38,714 nt of DNA from assembly GCA_017503375.1 (NCBI GenBank), contig JAFVTF010000020.1:1-38714 (forward strand). Direction: 5' to 3'. Position 1 is the stretch's first letter, and each line of letters begins with the position of its first letter. A model generated the notes under the pieces. It did no database searches and was not told where the DNA came from. It saw nothing but the letters and a program-made list of their open reading frames with translations. Position numbers and translations under genes: made by a program. This document shows positions 1 through 12,820 of the stretch, piece by piece. Source of the stretch: Lentisphaeria bacterium. Lineage in GTDB: Bacteria; Verrucomicrobiota; Lentisphaeria; Victivallales; UBA1829.

Positions 1-158
1 TTCAAAAGTCCGGCAAAATTTGGCTGAAAAGAGATTGCTGATGAGATGGAAATGGTAGTTTGAGTGTGGCTACTCAAAGAGTAACCACCGAAAACGCTCC
101 ATTTTCAGATCTCTGCAAGAATTTTCAGACATTTTTGAAGATTTTTGAAATTGCCTCA
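1..158. repeat. Dispersed palindromic (MITE-like) repeat, copy A, left end cut by window
   Basis: This stretch matches 16289-16438 almost base for base and ends in the same terminal sequence, TTTTGAAATTGCCTCA. Its interior is an imperfect long inverted repeat (CTGAAAA...GAGAT...AAATGG against CCATTTT...ATCTC...TTTTCAG), so a single strand could fold into one long hairpin. Copy A has an extra palindromic tip, TACTC-AAA-GAGTA, near 82-94 that copy B lacks. It carries no coding capacity. The left terminal repeat falls outside the window. Confidence 0.85.
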
Positions 159-179
159 GACAGAAAATAATTCTGTCTG
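157..179. other. 9-bp perfect hairpin flanking repeat copy A
   Basis: CAGACAGAA (157-165) pairs exactly with TTCTGTCTG (171-179) across a 5-nt loop. It begins at the last bases of repeat copy A. No T-tract follows on the plus strand, so it is not a convincing terminator. A second bulged hairpin (GGGG-a-CTGC with GCAGCCCC, about 187-223) lies just downstream. Apart from the repeat, these hairpins and the promoter at 281-308, nothing else is visible in the first 397 bases. Confidence 0.5.
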
Positions 180-280
180 ATTTATCGGGGACTGCTGCAA
201 AACATGAAACCGGCAGCCCCCCCTTCATAAAAATTCTGTGAATTTCCGTATTTTCCCCGGTTTCCTCTCCATAAAATCAT

Positions 281-308
281 TTGTATTTCAAAAATTTGAG
301 GTTATATT
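281..308 (+). promoter_or_regulatory. Putative sigma-70-type promoter for the 398 oxidoreductase
   Basis: TTGTAT (281-286) and TATATT (303-308) are separated by 16 nt. The -10 reads TATATTAGC, the variant recurring upstream of other genes here. The start codon lies about 90 nt downstream. Confidence 0.5.
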
Positions 309-397
309 AGCTGAAGATTTTTTTAACATAAATCTCCGGAACACCGGAAATAAAAAAACAAACCCAAGACTTTACAAGAAAAGGAGCATGTTTGTTT

Positions 398-1909
398 ATG
401 GCAAAGAAATGTGAAAAAAAAGCGGCTGAAAAGACAACTGCCAAGACAGTCTCTGTTGCTTTTATCGGATGCGGAATTCAGGCTGTTTCCGTTTTGATCC
501 CCAACTTCCTCAAACAGAAAAATGCAGTCGTCAAAGCTGTTTGCGATTGTGATAAAGTCCGCTGCGAAGCTGCTGCTCAGAAAGTCAATGACTACTACAA
601 AGAAAATAAGAAAGCAAAACTGGCAAAATGTCAGATGGTTGCAGATTTCCGGGATATCATTGCTGATCCTGAAATCGATGCAGTTTGTATCGCAACACCG
701 GACCATTGGCACGCATATATTGCCTGTGCCGCTATGAAGGCAGGCAAAGATGTTTATTGCGAAAAACCGCTGACCTATTCCGTTGAAGAATCTGTGCTTG
801 TCATGAAAGCTCAGAAAAAGTTCAAACGGGTTTTTCAGACCGGTTCCATGCAGCGTTCCTGGAGAGAATTCCGGACCGCTTGTATGATCGTCCGCAACGG
901 CTTGATCGGAAATGTCAAATATGTCGACTGCAACTATGGTAATGCTTCCGCTCAGGATAATAAAGATATCGCAAAATTCAGCTTGAACCTCGGCGGACCT
1001 TCTCACCCCCACAGATTCTTCTGTCAGTGGGATGCTATCACAAAGAAAACACAGTCCACCGCAAAAGAATCTGCCCCCAATGCTGATGTCGACTGGGATA
1101 TGTGGCTTGGTCCCGCTCCCTGGACTCCCTATTCCGACCAGTGTGCACCCCGTGGAAAAGCTCAGTTCTATCCCATGTTCTGGCGGTTCGATGACAACTA
1201 CGGAACCGGATACAACGGCGACTGGGGAGCTCATCACCTGGATATCGCCCAGTGGGGACTTGACCTCGATAAATCCGGTCCTGTGAAAATCGTCTGCTCC
1301 ACAGCACCTCACTCCAAAAATCCGCTTCATGGCGGACGCCGTCAGTTCGGAATGAAATTCATCCTCGAAAACGGCTGTACGATTTTCCACAATCCTTTCG
1401 GTCTCTGGGGAACTGTTTTCTACGGAACAAAAGGAATTGTTGCAGTCAACCGCGGCCGTATCGCAGTATGGCTGGGCAGAGGTGTCAAACCCACCGCCGC
1501 AATCCGGAAATCTCTGGAAGATAATTCCTTTGATAAAATGAAGTCTGTTGCTTTCTGTTCCGGTGTCGACTACGGTTTCGACCCCACTCAGAAGAAAGAT
1601 AATCAGCTGGAAACTGCTCTGAAGACACTGGAAAAACATTTTGCGCTGGCAGATGCTCCTGTTCAGCTCTACAAGAGTCCGCTTCAGGAACAGAACTTCA
1701 TCGACTGCTGCATTTCCCGCGAAGAAACGATCTGTCCGGCTGAAACCGGAGCACGTTCTTCCATCCTTTGCGGCCTTTGCAACTTGAGTTATGTTTATGA
1801 CTCCGGCTTTGACTGGGATCCTGTCAAATGTACGTTTGCAAATGGTACAGGCGACCCGAACTGGCTCAAACGTCCTGTCTATCGCAACGGCTGGGAAATC
1901 AAACTCTGA
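398..1909 (+). CDS. Gfo/Idh/MocA family NAD(P)-dependent oxidoreductase (long form)
   Basis: Probable cytoplasmic sugar or polyol dehydrogenase of about 503 residues. After a Lys/Ala-rich start comes a Rossmann fold beginning VAFIGCGIQAV; the dinucleotide loop reads GCGIQA rather than the usual GxGxxG. Downstream are a conserved CIATPDHWHA segment and the EKPLTY motif that normally holds the catalytic-site lysine. The C-terminal half is the alpha/beta domain typical of the family, but the protein is over 100 residues longer than the common 330-390. Large oxidoreductases of this kind are abundant in PVC and Bacteroidetes genomes. I chose ATG 398 because AAGGAG (382-386 region) lies about 11 nt upstream; an in-frame TTG at 392 is less likely. 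It appears to be a single-gene unit with its own promoter. The substrate cannot be told from sequence. Confidence 0.88.
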   Translation: MAKKCEKKAAEKTTAKTVSVAFIGCGIQAVSVLIPNFLKQKNAVVKAVCDCDKVRCEAAAQKVNDYYKENKKAKLAKCQMVADFRDIIADPEIDAVCIATPDHWHAYIACAAMKAGKDVYCEKPLTYSVEESVLVMKAQKKFKRVFQTGSMQRSWREFRTACMIVRNGLIGNVKYVDCNYGNASAQDNKDIAKFSLNLGGPSHPHRFFCQWDAITKKTQSTAKESAPNADVDWDMWLGPAPWTPYSDQCAPRGKAQFYPMFWRFDDNYGTGYNGDWGAHHLDIAQWGLDLDKSGPVKIVCSTAPHSKNPLHGGRRQFGMKFILENGCTIFHNPFGLWGTVFYGTKGIVAVNRGRIAVWLGRGVKPTAAIRKSLEDNSFDKMKSVAFCSGVDYGFDPTQKKDNQLETALKTLEKHFALADAPVQLYKSPLQEQNFIDCCISREETICPAETGARSSILCGLCNLSYVYDSGFDWDPVKCTFANGTGDPNWLKRPVYRNGWEIKL

Positions 1910-1912
1910 TTG

Positions 1913-1946
1913 AAAAAAAACTGCCCCGGAAATACAAACCGGGGCA
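1913..1946 (-). terminator. Rho-independent terminator of the arg-murC operon (minus strand)
   Basis: TGCCCCGG (1922-1929) pairs perfectly with CCGGGGCA (1939-1946) around a 9-nt A-rich loop. On the minus strand the stem is followed by eight T residues (A-tract 1913-1920), 25 nt beyond the murC stop. On the plus strand the stem has no T-tract, so it is mainly a minus-strand terminator, though it separates convergent genes. Confidence 0.85.
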
Positions 1947-1970
1947 AGGGGGATCAAAAACAAAGCGGGT

Positions 1971-3245
1971 TCAGAGATACGGAAATATCTCCGGCAGATC
2001 CCCGGCACCGATTACTGCGGCAATATCATTTTGCCGCAGTTCTTTTTTTACTGCGGAACCAATCATCTCCCAGGAACCGTCCAGAGCGGTTGCATTTTCC
2101 CCGATGGCATCAGCCAGCGTATGGGAATTTACCGGAGCATCAGCTGTCCATGCGGCAAAAACAGGCGTAATAAAAACTCTGTCTGCACGGGAAAGTACCT
2201 CTTTGAATTCTGAAAAATACCGCTGCAGTCTGGCATAACGGTGCGGTTGAAAAACAATAACAAGCCGTTTTCCGGGATAGTTTTCACGAAAAGTGGAAAT
2301 GGATGCGGCAAGCTCTGTCGGATGATGAGCATAATCTTCAATCACAGAATAAAGTTCATTCTGTTTCCGCAGGGTCATACGGCGTTCCACACCGGGAAAT
2401 GTCAGCACAGCTTCAATAATATTTTCTTCCGGGATTTCCGGCAGTATCATGGAAACCGCTTTGACAGCAACGGCAGCATTTTCCCGTTGAAAACCGCCCC
2501 ACCCCAGACGGTTCAGAATGGGTTTCGGAATCTCAGTCAAACGGGTAAATTTATCAGAAAATTCCCGGAAAATATGATCGGGATTTTCTCCCGGAACATA
2601 AAGAAGTCTTCCGGCATTTTCAGCAAAGGACCGGAAACTTTCAAACAGTTTTTCCACTCCGCCGACACTCCAGCTGTGATCATCTTCCACATTGGTCACG
2701 ATCCCGAGAGATGCACGGAAACAAGCTATTGTGGAATCACTTTCATCAACTTCGGAAACAAAAATCTTTCCGGCTCCGGCTGTTCCGGAAACAGAATTTC
2801 CGCACAGATTCCCCCCAATAAGATATCCGGGATTTTCTCCCAGTTCCTTCAGAATATGCACGATTGAAGAGGTAACAGAAGTTTTTCCATGAGAGCCGCC
2901 GACAGCGACAGATACAGGGAAACGCTCCGCCACAATGGCAAGAGCTTCCCCGCGCCGGACACTCCGGATTCCGCGTTTAACGGCCTCCTGCAATTCCGGA
3001 TTGTCAGCGGTTGCAGCTGAGGAATAAACCACAAGTGCATTCTCCGCATCTGCCTCCGGAGGCAGATTTTCTTTCCGGTGTCCGGGTGCAGAAACAGAAA
3101 CACCTGCTTCTTTTAATGCTTTGGTACGGTTATTTTCGATCAAATCGGACCCGGAACAGTGATAACCGAGTTCATGAAAAATCAGGGCCAGCGGCTGAGT
3201 CCCGGCTCCGCCGCAGCCGATAAAATGAATATATTTCAGAGACAT
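1971..3245 (-). CDS. murC: UDP-N-acetylmuramate--L-alanine ligase (compact MurC)
   Basis: ATP-dependent cytoplasmic Mur ligase that adds L-Ala to UDP-MurNAc in peptidoglycan synthesis. Visible landmarks in 424 residues: N-terminal nucleotide-sugar fold with GCGGAG (10-15), VVYSSA...DNPEL (72-84), RRGEAL (97-102), P-loop GSHGKT (117-122), EVDESD (165-170), VTNVEDDH (183-190), GVERRM (285-290), DYAHHPTE (304-311), FQPHRYAR and a C-terminal GAGD. The order and motifs fit MurC better than Mpl. The protein is short for MurC (usually about 450-490): the central-domain stretch between DESD and GVERR is only about 115 residues. The start ATG sits one base after the TAA of the upstream zinc ribbon gene, suggesting translational coupling. 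It is the last gene of the minus-strand arg operon and lies outside any visible division and cell-wall (dcw) cluster. Confidence 0.87.
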   Translation of the reverse strand: MSLKYIHFIGCGGAGTQPLALIFHELGYHCSGSDLIENNRTKALKEAGVSVSAPGHRKENLPPEADAENALVVYSSAATADNPELQEAVKRGIRSVRRGEALAIVAERFPVSVAVGGSHGKTSVTSSIVHILKELGENPGYLIGGNLCGNSVSGTAGAGKIFVSEVDESDSTIACFRASLGIVTNVEDDHSWSVGGVEKLFESFRSFAENAGRLLYVPGENPDHIFREFSDKFTRLTEIPKPILNRLGWGGFQRENAAVAVKAVSMILPEIPEENIIEAVLTFPGVERRMTLRKQNELYSVIEDYAHHPTELAASISTFRENYPGKRLVIVFQPHRYARLQRYFSEFKEVLSRADRVFITPVFAAWTADAPVNSHTLADAIGENATALDGSWEMIGSAVKKELRQNDIAAVIGAGDLPEIFPYL

Positions 3246-3246
3246 T

Positions 3247-3954
3247 TTACATCTGATCCGGAATATAGATCATACGGGAACAGTTATCACAAAGCGTGAT
3301 ATCTCCCCGTTTGGCATTATTGATCGTCTGAGGAGTCAGTTTCAAACTGCAGAAACCGCAGGAACCATCAGTAACAGGAACCAGAGCTTCGCCTTTTTTA
3401 TCTGCCATCAGCCGCTTGTAAATTTCCAGTGCGTTCTGATTGACACTCTGTTCATGAGCATCCCGCAGTGATTTGGTTTCTTTGTATTTCTGTTTCAAAG
3501 TTTCTGCATATTCTTTGAGTTCTGCGACTTCTTCACGCAGATTTTTGACCACGGAAGCGTGTCGTTTTTCCTCAGATGCCAGTTTTTCCTGCAGTGGTGC
3601 CACCCCGTCCATCAGACTCAAAGCCTCTGTTTCCAGTGCAGACTGTTCCTCTTCTTTTGCACTGATAACGGAAAGCATTGCCTGATATTCATTATTCTTC
3701 TTGATTGCCCCGGATTGAATTCTGAGTTTCTGCACTTCCTCCTGAACAGCAGCGGCCTGCCCTTCTGTATTTTTGATTTTCAGCTGTAACGCCTGCAAAT
3801 CATTACGGGCTGCCAGAACCTTTGCTTCAGAAGCTTTTACTTCTGCAGTAATTCTTGCCTTTTCAGAGGGAAATGTTGCAATTCTTGTTTCGATTCCCCG
3901 CAGTTCCATATCCAGAGATTGCAGGGAAAGAAGATTTTCAATCCAGGGTTTCAT
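3247..3954 (-). CDS. Coiled-coil protein with C-terminal C4 zinc ribbon (DUF164/CdsZ-like)
   Basis: 235-residue protein. Residues about 20-175 are heptad-rich, charged helices predicted to form a long antiparallel coiled coil. The C-terminus carries two CxxC pairs, CGFC and CDNC, the latter inside TLCDNCSRMIY, which together form a C4 zinc ribbon. Family members include the Chlamydia CdsZ type-III secretion protein and Helicobacter FlgZ, so roles as chaperone or nucleic-acid binder have been proposed; the function here is unknown. No flagellar or type-III genes are nearby. It lies between argB and murC with 12 nt and 1 nt spacing, so it is cotranscribed. Confidence 0.85.
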   Translation of the reverse strand: MKPWIENLLSLQSLDMELRGIETRIATFPSEKARITAEVKASEAKVLAARNDLQALQLKIKNTEGQAAAVQEEVQKLRIQSGAIKKNNEYQAMLSVISAKEEEQSALETEALSLMDGVAPLQEKLASEEKRHASVVKNLREEVAELKEYAETLKQKYKETKSLRDAHEQSVNQNALEIYKRLMADKKGEALVPVTDGSCGFCSLKLTPQTINNAKRGDITLCDNCSRMIYIPDQM

Positions 3955-3966
3955 CAGAATGACTCC

Positions 3967-4839
3967 TTATTCTTTGACAATTTCAGTTCCGATTCCCCGG
4001 TCGGTAAAGATCTCAAGCAGCAGGGAATGTTCCACACGCCCGTCAATCATGTGAACTTCACCGACACCGTTTTCCAGAGCATCAACAGAGCTGTTGATCT
4101 TGGGAAGCATTCCGCCGGAAAGAATGCCGTCTGCAATCAATCCGGGAACTTCCGGAACCTTGATGGAAGAAATCAGCGTGGATTCATCTTTCGGGTCACG
4201 CAGAATGCCGGGAACATCACTCAGGAACATCAGCTTTCTTGCCTTGAGAGCTTTCGCAATGTCACAAGCAGCCATATCTGCGTTGACGTTATAAGGCTGT
4301 CCATAGAAATCTGTTGCCAGAGGCACGATCACAGGGATGAAATTGTGACGGAGAGCATCCAGCACAGGTGCGGTATCCACTGCAATGATACCGCCGACAA
4401 AACCGATATCAAGTTCTTCTCCGGTCTGGGGATCTTTAGAGGTCAGACGCTTTGCACGGAGAATCTTTTTCCCGGAAATCTGAGTGCCTTTTCCGCCGGC
4501 TCCGAGAATTCCGGAAACCAAATGACGGTTCGTCTGATTGTGCAGAACATCATCCACAACAGCAATGGTCTTTTCGCAGGTTTTGCGGAGTCCGTTAACG
4601 AATACGGTTTCGATGTTCAGCTCTTTCAAACGAGCGGTAATGGCTTTTCCTCCGCCGTGAACAACAACCGGTTTCATTCCGATTGCTTCCAGAAGAACGA
4701 TATCACGCATGGTTTTCAGGGTAAGTTCGGGATCTTCCATGGCACTTCCGCCGAATTTGACCACTACGATCTGATCACGGAACGCCTGAATATAAGGAAG
4801 TGCCTCATTCAGCACTTCAGCCTTGTCCATTGCTTGCAT
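3967..4839 (-). CDS. argB: Acetylglutamate kinase
   Basis: Cytoplasmic amino-acid kinase that phosphorylates N-acetylglutamate, the second step of the acetylated arginine pathway. The 290-residue protein has the N-terminal VVKFGGSAM phosphate-binding motif, VVVHGGGKAI, the NGLRKT region, VNADMAACDIAKALKA, FLSDVPGIL, and a C-terminal GGMLPKINSSVDAL followed by HMIDGRVEHSLL. Length and motifs are typical. ATG 4839 is preferred because GAAAGGA lies about 10 nt upstream on the minus strand; an in-frame ATG at 4830 is possible. It follows argJ by 24 nt. Confidence 0.96.
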   Translation of the reverse strand: MQAMDKAEVLNEALPYIQAFRDQIVVVKFGGSAMEDPELTLKTMRDIVLLEAIGMKPVVVHGGGKAITARLKELNIETVFVNGLRKTCEKTIAVVDDVLHNQTNRHLVSGILGAGGKGTQISGKKILRAKRLTSKDPQTGEELDIGFVGGIIAVDTAPVLDALRHNFIPVIVPLATDFYGQPYNVNADMAACDIAKALKARKLMFLSDVPGILRDPKDESTLISSIKVPEVPGLIADGILSGGMLPKINSSVDALENGVGEVHMIDGRVEHSLLLEIFTDRGIGTEIVKE

Positions 4840-4863
4840 TTCTGATGCTTCCTTTCTGTTGAA

Positions 4864-6081
4864 TCAAGTATGATAATCTGCATTGATGGTTACATATTCA
4901 TGGGAAATGTCGCAGGTCCATACAATGAACTTGCCGCTGCCTTCCCCGAGATTCAAATGAATCGTGAACTCATTCCGGTTCATCACTTCACAAAGTTCAG
5001 ATTCCGGAGTTCCGGCATCCACACCATGACGGACAACCGGCATATCGTCGTAATCCAGAGAGACATTTTCCGGAGAGAACACTGCACCGGATCTTCCGGC
5101 GGCTGCAAGGACTCTGCCCCAGTTGGGATCACAGCCGAACCATGCAGTTTTGCACAGCATGGAGTTGGCAATGGTTCTTGCACAGTATTCTGCATCCTGA
5201 TCATTTGCGGCACCGGTCACTTCCACACTGACAAATTTTGTGGCACCTTCCCCATCCATCGCAATGGCGCGGGCAAGAGTGACTGTTACGATATCCAGAG
5301 CTGCGCGGAAACTTTCCGCAGCAGGTGTTCCGGCTTCGATCTTCACACCGGAAACACCGTTGGCAAGAATCAAAACCGTGTCATTGGTGCTCATATCTCC
5401 ATCCACATTCACACGGTTGAAGGATTCTGAAACAGATTCACCCAGCATGGCAGAGAGGGTTTCATTGGAAACTTCCGCATCGGTAGTGATATAACAAAGC
5501 ATTGTTGCATGGGGAACGGTCATCATGGGAGCAATCATTCCGGCACCTTTGCACATTCCGCCGATGGTCACTTTTTTACCGTCGACCATGAAAGAAACTG
5601 CAAGTTCTTTAGGTCTGGTATCGGTGGTCATAATTGCTCTTGCAGCTGCGGCGCCGCCTTCATAGGAAAGTTCTTTTACCGCAATGCCGATCCCTTTTTC
5701 AATAATATCCATAGGCAGACGGTTTCCGATTCTTCCGGTGGAGGAAACCAACACTTCTTCCGGTTTCAGTCCAAGCTCTCTTGCTGTAATTTCGCACATT
5801 TTCACAGCATCGTCATAACCGCCCAATCCGACACATGCATTTGCAACTCCGCTGTTCACGACAACGGCACGGACTGTTTTCTGGTTCAAAACGCGTTCTT
5901 TGCAAAGCTGAACAGGAGCTGCAGGAAAGAGATTTGAAGTAAAAGTTCCTGCAAAATTACAGGGACGGTCCGATGCGAGCAATGCAAGGTCTGCAGCCTT
6001 GTTACGTTTCAATCCGCAAACAATTCCTGCCGCTTGAAACCCTGCGGGAGAAACGACACCGCCATTTTCCACAAAATCCAT
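4864..6081 (-). CDS. argJ: Glutamate N-acetyltransferase / amino-acid acetyltransferase (ArgJ)
   Basis: ArgJ recycles the acetyl group from N-acetylornithine to glutamate, and in bifunctional forms also uses acetyl-CoA. It is made as a precursor that cleaves itself before a catalytic threonine. The KGAGMIAP motif and the ATML...TTDA nucleophile region are present (Thr about 193 counting from ATG 6081), as are VNSGVANAC and the C-terminal DPNWGR. Unusually, four residues (TVPH) lie between the APMM and ATML blocks, which are normally contiguous. ATG 6081 is preferred since AGGA lies 8 nt upstream; ATG 6087 is only 2-3 nt from it. First gene of the argJ-argB-zinc ribbon-murC operon, with a promoter at 6173-6201. 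Confidence 0.93.
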   Translation of the reverse strand: MDFVENGGVVSPAGFQAAGIVCGLKRNKAADLALLASDRPCNFAGTFTSNLFPAAPVQLCKERVLNQKTVRAVVVNSGVANACVGLGGYDDAVKMCEITARELGLKPEEVLVSSTGRIGNRLPMDIIEKGIGIAVKELSYEGGAAAARAIMTTDTRPKELAVSFMVDGKKVTIGGMCKGAGMIAPMMTVPHATMLCYITTDAEVSNETLSAMLGESVSESFNRVNVDGDMSTNDTVLILANGVSGVKIEAGTPAAESFRAALDIVTVTLARAIAMDGEGATKFVSVEVTGAANDQDAEYCARTIANSMLCKTAWFGCDPNWGRVLAAAGRSGAVFSPENVSLDYDDMPVVRHGVDAGTPESELCEVMNRNEFTIHLNLGEGSGKFIVWTCDISHEYVTINADYHT

Positions 6082-6172
6082 ATTCATTTTCCTGAAGTCC
6101 CTTATCTTGAATTGGTTGTGGGTTCTGATCCTTCACTTTTCCGGAATCAAACCCGTTTTTCTGACTTACGGT

Positions 6173-6201
6173 AATTTACTACTGTTTTTATATTTTTTCA
6201 A
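6173..6201 (-). promoter_or_regulatory. Sigma-70-type promoter for argJ operon
   Basis: On the minus strand TTGAAA (6196-6201) and TAAATT (6173-6178) are 17 nt apart, followed by ACC as in other promoters here. It gives a leader of about 80 nt. No arginine-box-like operator was recognised. The divergent spacer 6082-6426 holds only this and the plus-strand promoter at 6349-6376. Confidence 0.6.
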
Positions 6202-6348
6202 ACGATTTTCTGATTGAAAGCAGACTATCATTCAAAAAAAAATCCCGGAACTTCCCGAACTGCCTGTTAATCATGCCGGAAAACACCGGAAAACAGCTCT
6301 CAAAAAGATTTTTTTTCATACTTAAATTTTTTTTAGAAGAAAATCATG

Positions 6349-6376
6349 TTGTTTTTTTCTATTTCGGAGTTATATT
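6349..6376 (+). promoter_or_regulatory. Putative promoter for the LysM gene
   Basis: TTGTTT (6349-6354), a 16-nt spacer and TATATT (6371-6376) followed by ACC. The -35 is weak but the -10 matches the recurring TATATTACC element. The start codon is 50 nt downstream. Confidence 0.5.
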
Positions 6377-6426
6377 ACCTGTTGATAGTTTTTTTTCCAA
6401 ATCAAAAACAGAAAGGTTTTTATTTT

Positions 6427-6977
6427 ATGAAAAATAAATTTTTCTATACATTATTCCTCACGGGAATTGTTTTTATACAGGTTTCTGCACAAGCACCCCG
6501 ACGCGGAACAGCTTATTATGAGGAAATGGTCGGAAGACTTTCCAATCAGATGAGACTGCTTCAGGATGAAAATGCGGCTCTTGCCGGAACTGTTCATGCA
6601 TTGCAGCAGGAAGTCCGTCAGCTGAAACAGATGATGCAGGCATACCGGGAAGAAACAACCCAGTTGCGCCGGATGATTTCGGAAGAATCCGTTGCCCGTC
6701 AGAAACAGATGGGAGGAATTGCCGACAAAATTCAGCGTGCGGCAGATGCTCAGGCAAAAGCTGATGCAGAAGCAAGAGCCGCAGAAGCAGCCAGAGCAGC
6801 ACAAGCTCAGGCCCCCGTTATTTCCGGAGAAGAATATGACTATTACGTTGTCGAATCCGGAGATACGCTTTCCGCAGTATCCCGGGCAGCAGGGGTCAGT
6901 GTAGCCCGGCTGAAAAAAGTAAACGGTCTGAAAAGTGATATGCTCCGGGTTGGACAGAAACTCAAAATCCCCAGAAA

Positions 6978-6981
<4 letters not shown>
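6427..6981 (+). CDS. Secreted coiled-coil protein with C-terminal LysM domain
   Basis: 184 residues. An N-terminal signal peptide (MKNKFFYTLFL..VSAQ, cleavage about residue 22) precedes a Gln/Glu-rich coiled coil (about 30-110) and an Ala-rich stretch. One LysM repeat (about 139-184) has YYVVESGDTLSAVSRAAGVS and ends VGQKLKIP. LysM binds peptidoglycan glycan strands, so an envelope or cell-wall role is inferred. ATG 6427 is chosen because AAAGG lies about 10 nt upstream and the signal peptide begins there; an upstream in-frame ATG at 6346 would add a hydrophobic extension overlapping the promoter. Its stop overlaps the GTG of the next gene (GTGA), so the two are probably translationally coupled. 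Confidence 0.85.
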
Positions 6982-11896
<4,915 letters not shown>

Positions 11897-12820
11897 TCCT
11901 ACTTGCAGCAGCCGTATTGACAATGCCGCTGCTTCGTGCGGATTCCGACAGCGGAGCTGCGGCAACACTGCAAGACTTGATTCTGCCGAACTACAAAGGA
12001 AGTGAACTCCAATATGTTCTGTACGGTGAACGTGCAGTCAATCTGGGGGCGACAATTACGATTTACAATCCGCTGATTGATATCGTTTCCAGAAATCTTC
12101 CGGATGTGGAAGTTATCACGCTGCTGAAAAATGTCAAATCACCGGATCCGGGTGTAATGAAAATCACGAAACTGGATCCTCAACGGCTTTATCCCATCAA
12201 AACAGATTACAAGCTGGTAAAAGAGTTCTGGGCAAAAGTACCTCACTCTCAGGCATTGATTTCTTCTACGAGTGCAGTCTATGATAAAAATAAAAAAACG
12301 GTCTCTGGAGAGGGATATGCTCATTTACGAACCAGAGATCTCGACATAGACGGTGTTGGTTTCGATGCAAACCAGAGAACAAAATTTGTTCATATCCGAA
12401 GCAAAGTCAGCGCAGTGTTCCGTCCCGGAGCCGGAAAACTGAAAGATGAAGCGGAAATTCTTCTTGCAGAAAGACATCTGAAACTGCTTTCCTCTGAAGC
12501 GATTCTCGGCAAAGCAAAAGAAAGCATCGAAAAGAAGGAAATAAAAAATTATAAAGTTGAAAAGAACGGCATGATCCGGGCAACCATCCGGAATGAAGCC
12601 GGTAATGTTTTCAACGTTGAAGTTCTGGGATATCCGCTCGGTACCTGCAAAGCAAAATGCACTTGCGGTCAAGATATTGATAATTTCTGCCAGCATGCCG
12701 TCGCAGCATGCCTTTACATCCAGGAATTCAAGCAGAAAAATAAAGAAAAGCAAATGCGGCAAAATCGTGAACAGAACAAAGCAAAGAAATAAAATATAAA
12801 ATAAAGAAAGGTAACTTAGC

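Noticed and set aside
187..223. Bulged GGGG/CCCC hairpin as a terminator for an upstream gene
   Set aside because: No T-tract on either strand and no upstream gene visible in the window.
323..2008. Long 561-codon open frame on the minus strand opposite the first oxidoreductase
   Set aside because: It is antisense to a clear Gfo/Idh/MocA gene, has no recognisable domain or ribosome binding site, and runs across the promoter and terminator. It is a shadow frame.
3919..4845. 308-codon plus-strand frame opposite argB
   Set aside because: argB on the minus strand has every family motif; the plus-strand product is low-complexity and unrecognised.
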